Notes under the pieces: generated by a model | Told to the model about the DNA's origin: nothing | Seen by the model: only the letters and a program-made list of their open reading frames with translations | Database searches by the model: none | Part shown: piece after piece, positions 58,741-64,000 of the stretch | How positions within the stretch are numbered: the first letter of the stretch is position 1 | Layout of the letters: every line of letters begins with the position of its first letter | Assembly (NCBI RefSeq): GCF_036785885.1 | Contig: NC_092317.1 | Coordinates: 9,612,501-9,676,500, forward strand | Length of the DNA: 64,000 bases | Origin: Coffea arabica | Lineage: Eukaryota; Streptophyta; Magnoliopsida; Gentianales; Rubiaceae | Reading direction: 5' to 3' | Made by a program: the position numbers and the translations under genes

Positions 58741-61700
58741 ATGGATGACGTTTGCGAGGGCAAGGACTTCTCTTTCCCCAACCAAGAAGAAAAAATCCTC
58801 GAATTCTGGGCAGAAGTTAAAGCCTTCGAGACCCAATTGGAAAAGACCAAGGATTTTCCTGAATATATTTTCTATGACGGCCCCCCATTTGCAACCGGCC
58901 TTCCGCATTACGGCCACATTTTGGCCGGAACCATTAAAGATATTGTGACCCGGTACCAGTCGATGACGGGTCATCATGTGACCCGGCGGTTCGGGTGGGA
59001 CTGCCATGGGTTGCCCGTGGAGCACGAGATTGATTTGAAATTGGGGATTAAGAGTCGAGAAGATGTGTTGAAAATGGGGATTGATAAGTATAATGAGGAG
59101 TGTAGGAGTATCGTTTCGAGGTATGTGGAGGAGTGGGAGAAGACTGTGGTGAGAGTTGGGAGGTGGATTGATTTTAGGAATGATTATAAGACTATGGACT
59201 TGAAGTTTATGGAGAGTGTTTGGTGGGTTTTTGCTCAATTGTATAACAAAGGACTTGTTTACCGAGGCTTCAAGGTCTGTCAAAAATCTCTTTTTTTTGG
59301 TTAATGTTAGCTGAAATCTTGTTGTTTTGGCTTGTATGTATGCTCGAAATGTTGATTATGCTATTTGTCTGTTGAATTGGTTAGTGAATAAAAGTATTCT
59401 CTGCTTAATGAGCTTTTGTGCGAGTGAGATCGGGTGCAAGTTTCGGTCTTTTTCTTCTGCCTTTTCTGTTTTTTGGGTTTTCATGGAGCCGGTGAAGCGG
59501 ATTGTGATATTTTCTTTCTATTGTGAAGTTGGTAGTAATTTTAGTATCTCTGAATTTCACTTAACCTTAATTCTTCGTTTGATGTTCTTTCTTTAATAGT
59601 TAACTGCGGAGGAAGTGTTCTTAGGATCGGATAATTTCTGTAACCTTTAATAATTTGCATTAGTGAAGATGGGTAAAAATTTGTGCAGTTCTCTCGAACT
59701 TTTCGAACTGGGTTTTCGGGATTATGCATGTCTAAATTGTTATGTCTTTAATTATTTTTCTCTGTCTTTTTTTATTCTGTTAAAGTATCTTTTCATGATT
59801 ATATTTGGTGAATTGTATTTGGAAATTGATGGAAATATTAGCCTTATGAGACTTGTTGGCTTTCTCATAAACTTGAGGGAAATGAAATATTCTGGAGATG
59901 TGTAATTTAGATAATTGTCTCTCCATGTTGTAGAGGTTGATTACTTTGTTTATCTCTTTCCTTTTTTCCGTAATCTATTTAAATGCTGAAAAACTTGAAG
60001 AAGCAGGGATGAAAGGGATCGTTTGCCACTGATTGTATTTTTGGTAATCTTATGATTTTGTTTCTCTAAATGCTGCCAAATGCGTCTATCTGGTTCTTTT
60101 GTCTTATGGAGTTAAAACTTTTAAACTTTCTTGATGTTGACTTTTGCAGGTTATGCCATACAGTACTGGCTGCAAAACTCCTCTGTCCAATTTTGAAGCA
60201 AATTCGAATTATAAGGTCTGAAATCTGATTTTTTCATTGAATTCGTTGTTGATCTTCTTTAACAACTGTGACTGGCAGCTTAACACTGCAGTAAATTCAA
60301 CATCTATTCTTCCTATTTTAATTAATCCTATATGATAGAGCTGGCAATCGCTCACGTGGCTCTTCCTTGCTTTTGCAACTGTCAAATGATGTTTAATATC
60401 TTTGCAACGGACTTCATTGGGCGATCTTGAAAATTTACTCTATTTATGATTATCCTATTCACAATTTTATTTTAGGATGTTCCAGTTTTTGATTGCGTTT
60501 GAATATGTCAACTTTTGATCGTCTAATTTTCGCTCCTGGGTTGTTGTTCTTTCAATTTTGGAAGTTTTCACGTATTTTTTTGTTGGAAATTATGATTTGC
60601 AAATTCTTGTCTTTGTATGGATTGTCTTAAAAACTTTGTAGTGAAGTTAATGGTGACATGGTTTCAAGCAGAGTGAGTATAGTATGTTACTTTGCTTTAT
60701 CCTTTTTGGTATCAAGTGGAGCAGGAACATAATCATGTGTATTTGTGTTATTCAAGAATGTATCAGTTGCAAGAATTTACAATGCATTGCTGATTTCAAA
60801 TTTGTTCTGCTTTATAGGAAGTACCTGATCCTGAGATAATGGCATCTTTTCCTTTAGCGGATGATGAAGAGGGTACATCTCTTGTTGCCTGGACAACAAC
60901 ACCATGGACGCTACCTAGTAATTTGGCACTATGCGTTAACAAGGATTTTGTCTATGTAAAGGTTAGTAGCTGCTATGCTTTCTTTATCATCCATGGGTGA
61001 TACAGATCATGCATTAGATCAACCAAGATATCTTCTTTGCTTTAAATGCTGTTGCTGTCGCCTCTTTGACATTCGGTATTGTGTATGCTGAACGGATAAA
61101 TTGTCAATTGAGTCATGATACAGAATGCATAAATAACTGTATAGCATTTCAGAATTTCCAGCAAATTTTGGATTTGTAAACTTATGCCTATGTCTATTAC
61201 CAATTTGAAATACTTTTTTATATGCTAATAGTGATTGTAGTACAATGTCTTGTTAGTATTTCAGAGTGCAAGGTTTATTTTGGTAATATCTGCTGATGGA
61301 ACTGGTCCAGTCCTCTTTCATCTCTGTTCTACATCGGATAATATCTAAAGTTGGCTTTCTATAAGAGTCATTTTTTGGGTTTTAGAGTCAAAATTTTGAT
61401 TCTCTTTCTCTTATCCTTGTAAATTGCCCGCTTTTTTTTTTCCCTTTTAACATACTTATTATCAAGTTTTCTTAGCTTTTAAGTTTGTCTTAGCCTTTAA
61501 AAGCCCTGACCTCTATGTCTAGTTTCCTAAATGTGTGTTCTGTGTGCATTTTATGTGCATGCATATCTGTTGTACCAGCATTTAGGTTAAATTTGATTCA
61601 AATGCAAATACTGTTCTTAAGTTAAAGGTCCTTGCTGGACATTCTTTTCTTCTTCATATTCTGAATTACTGCTATGTGTTCTATCATCTATTTCTACAAG

Positions 61701-64000
61701 TAAGAATTGTCTAATTAATCTATGCCACAAACTGCTTTCTTGCTGCCGCATCAGCTGAATTCCAGTAGAATCTTGTCAATTTTAAGTTCTATTCTTGGAT
61801 ATTCATAAGGTTTTTAGATGCTAATATTTGTTATTGAGTTGTTTGGTGCATCTCTTTTGGCACCAGGGTTACTTGTGAATTGTGCCATAAACTTAATAAA
61901 TGAATTGAGCTTCAGAGACTGGTAATCATCATCTGCCTGGTGACCTTGGATCAATGTTTTTGTTTCATTGTGTTTTTTGAAGCAGTTGATTTTAGTTCTG
62001 TTACTTTCTGCTGAGAAGAAGTGGCTATTTTAAATATTGCGTTAGTTTGTCATAAGATGAATTAGTCTTGTACGAGAGGTTTCTCTAGTTGTATTTAGTG
62101 CCTATTGAGGTATTTGGATTTCTTTTGAAATGGGTACGTCTTGCATAGATATTTTGTTTAGATGGAAGTAAAGTAAGGTGTGTATTATGTTTTTACAAAT
62201 GGCTGTAATAGACTTCATATTTATTTGGTCTCTCATTTTTTGTAAGTTATAAATTGATTTTGAGGTGGACAAATAACCAGGTGCGCAACAAGTTCAATGG
62301 GAAGATTTATGTGGTAGCAGAGTCTCGATTATCAGAGCTTCCTGTGGAGAAGGCAAAAAAGGGTGTACCTAATGGACCCGTTAATGATTGTGAGAGCACA
62401 AATCCTAAGACAAAGTCTTCTGGTGGGAAAGGAAAGGATCTCGCTACTTATGAGGTGCTGGAAAAATTCTCAGGGAGCTCGTTGGTGGGGAAAAAGTGAG
62501 CCTTGTCTTCTCTCTCTCTCTCTCTCCCCCGTGTGTATGTGTTCTTTTTACTCATTTGTTTCTGTCCGGGGTTTTATTTTGTGGATTGACTCCATCAGTA
62601 CAAGTTCTTTTCTTTGGTAATTATTTTGTGATTATGCTCGATTTTATGTCTTTCTGCAGATGTTTCTTATGTGATGTGATGGCGTCAAGCAACCTAATTC
62701 AATACTTTGTCAAAAAGAAGCCCCCCTTCCCCTCCCAAAAAAAAAAAAAAACCTCCTTGGATGTTAGTTTACTTTGGTTGCTTCACATTTATATGAAGAT
62801 GCTTGTTTGACAGAATGTAGTGGAATTTATCGGTTGAAATAAGAAAATAATATATCTGTATATGTTATATCTCAGCAAGAATGAACACAGAATCCACCAA
62901 TCTGTTGTATATTCTTCTTCCCCTGCCCCTCTGTGCACGCGTGCAAAACCCAATATTCATGTGATGGGCTGCTTGTTTTAATAGATCTGAACCAGTTAAT
63001 TGTAGAATAAGTTCAAGCTGGAACTTCTTTTGACAAGTCGACTTAGAATTGTACTTTATACCAGTAGGAACTTCGATTTACATGAGTTTAGAATTAAAAA
63101 AAATCTCATCTAGTAGTTTTGTAATATATTGATTTCTGTAGTGGTTTATTTATTATTATTATTATTATTATTTTTTGCAGATATGTGCCTCTGTTTGATT
63201 ACTTCAAAGACTTTTCAGATGTAGCATTCAAAGTTGTAGCAGATGACTACGTAACAGCTGACAGTGGTACTGGAATAGTTCATTGTGCTCCGGCATTCGG
63301 TGAAGATGATTATCGTGTTTGTATGGAGAATCACATCATTACTAAGGTGTTTATTTATGCTATATTGCATGATTCAGTCATACAGTCTTAGATGATGCAT
63401 GCTTCTTAGATTTTTGGCAAATTTGTGTCTTGTTTGAATCAGAGTGTGTGCTGTCATATTTTGTTCTTTTATTTTTTTGCTTCCGAACTTTTGTGCCAAT
63501 CTAAGTTTGTTGACATGCATAATGTATGTATAACATGCTGATTATTTTCTGATCCTGCAACAAATTGCTCTCCTTTTAGGATTGATGCTTAGAACTTTGG
63601 AATGTTTTCTGGTTGATTTAGTTTCTTAATGGTGTTGGCGATGTTTTTGATGTATTTATGTGGACTGATACCCTTGATAATCAGAACATAATGCAGTTGT
63701 ACTCTTTCCTCCTAGCCATATACATAACTCTATTACTTGCAAGGGGTGGGCTGGTTTTGTGGGGTGTCGTGTTAACTATTCTGGTTGAAGAAGTTTAATA
63801 ACCAACACCAAACATATAACTCACTGCTTAAACAAACCCCAAAATGACACTTATGGCTAAACATAAATGCTTTTACTTCCATACAAAACCCTAATTTTAA
63901 AGCATGTGATGTATAAGATAATTTTGATTTGAATATGCTATACATTTGTAGCTTAAACAGATTACAGATTTGAACACAATTGAGTGTGAAAAGCTGAAAC
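58741..64000 (+). CDS. Isoleucyl-tRNA synthetase, cytosolic type (5' part, runs off right edge)
   Basis: Class I synthetase charging tRNA-Ile. Five exons are visible: 58741-59274, 60150-60215, 60818-60961, 62281-62495 and 63181-63346, with GT-AG borders and agreeing phases (exon 4 ends in phase 2). The next exon is beyond the window or after 63346. The start [18 protein letters not shown] has no targeting peptide, as in the cytosolic eukaryotic form (Arabidopsis At4g10320 type). Catalytic domain signs: [16 protein letters not shown], with the HIGH-class motif as HYGH at residues 56-59, and [14 protein letters not shown]. Editing (CP1) domain signs: [12 protein letters not shown], the Thr-rich site in exon 3, and [16 protein letters not shown] in exon 5, so proofreading of valine should be intact. 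The exon 4 insert ([11 protein letters not shown]...KSSGGKGK) is a variable loop. The KMSKS loop lies outside the window. Confidence 0.95.
62507..62526. repeat. (TC)n microsatellite in IleRS intron 4
   Basis: About ten TC units shortly after the exon 4 donor. Confidence 0.85.
63151..63172. repeat. (TTA)n run in the IleRS intron 4 acceptor region
   Basis: Seven or so TTA units directly before TTTTTTGCAG of exon 5, so length change could alter the polypyrimidine tract spacing. Confidence 0.85.

Overview
This is nuclear DNA from a flowering plant, almost certainly a dicot. The evidence is introns with GT-AG borders, plant-only gene families (a RGLG-type copine/RING ligase, a P-class PPR protein, plastid tryptophan-pathway enzymes), AT-rich intergenic DNA and dense plant transposons (Copia, PIF/Harbinger, Helitron, SINE, MITEs). 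An asterid is my guess; nothing in the window proves the family. There is no operon and no CRISPR, rRNA or complete tRNA gene.

Layout. 1-2735 (-): the 5' five exons of plastid indole-3-glycerol phosphate synthase, running off the left edge. 3710-5422 (-): an intronless secreted glyoxal/galactose-oxidase-like copper-radical oxidase. 6744-8303 (+): an intronless PPR protein. 11280-15060 (-): an 11-exon RGLG E3 ligase, with a probable 5' leader intron reaching to about 17.1 kb. 17.3-29.4 kb: gene-poor, full of MITEs, inverted and tandem repeats. 29594-31268 (+): NDUFS5-like complex I subunit, two exons. 31.5-33.7 kb: decayed coding traces. 34.17-34.45 kb: a tRNA-derived SINE. 34733-41429 (-): a 10-exon plastid protein of the anthranilate phosphoribosyltransferase superfamily (At1g70570 type). 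41.6-52.56 kb: a nested transposon stack, a MITE holding a degenerate PIF/Harbinger element whose last five bases took a Copia retrotransposon. About 55.2-58.07 kb: a probable non-autonomous Helitron. 58741 to the right edge (+): the first five exons of cytosolic isoleucyl-tRNA synthetase.

The host genes are ordinary housekeeping genes, each under its own promoter. Two relate to the tryptophan pathway (IGPS and the TrpD-like gene), but they lie 32 kb apart with unrelated genes between, and the TrpD-like protein lacks the usual PRPP-binding motif, so I do not claim a cluster. I found no convincing new biological system. The most informative items are the three-level transposon nest with clean target-site duplications, a Mutator-like MITE with a 9-bp duplication and further insertions inside it, the divergent TrpD-like protein, a partly duplicated exon inside that gene, a GC-AG intron in RGLG, a tandem duplication in the IleRS leader, and short decayed coding remnants.
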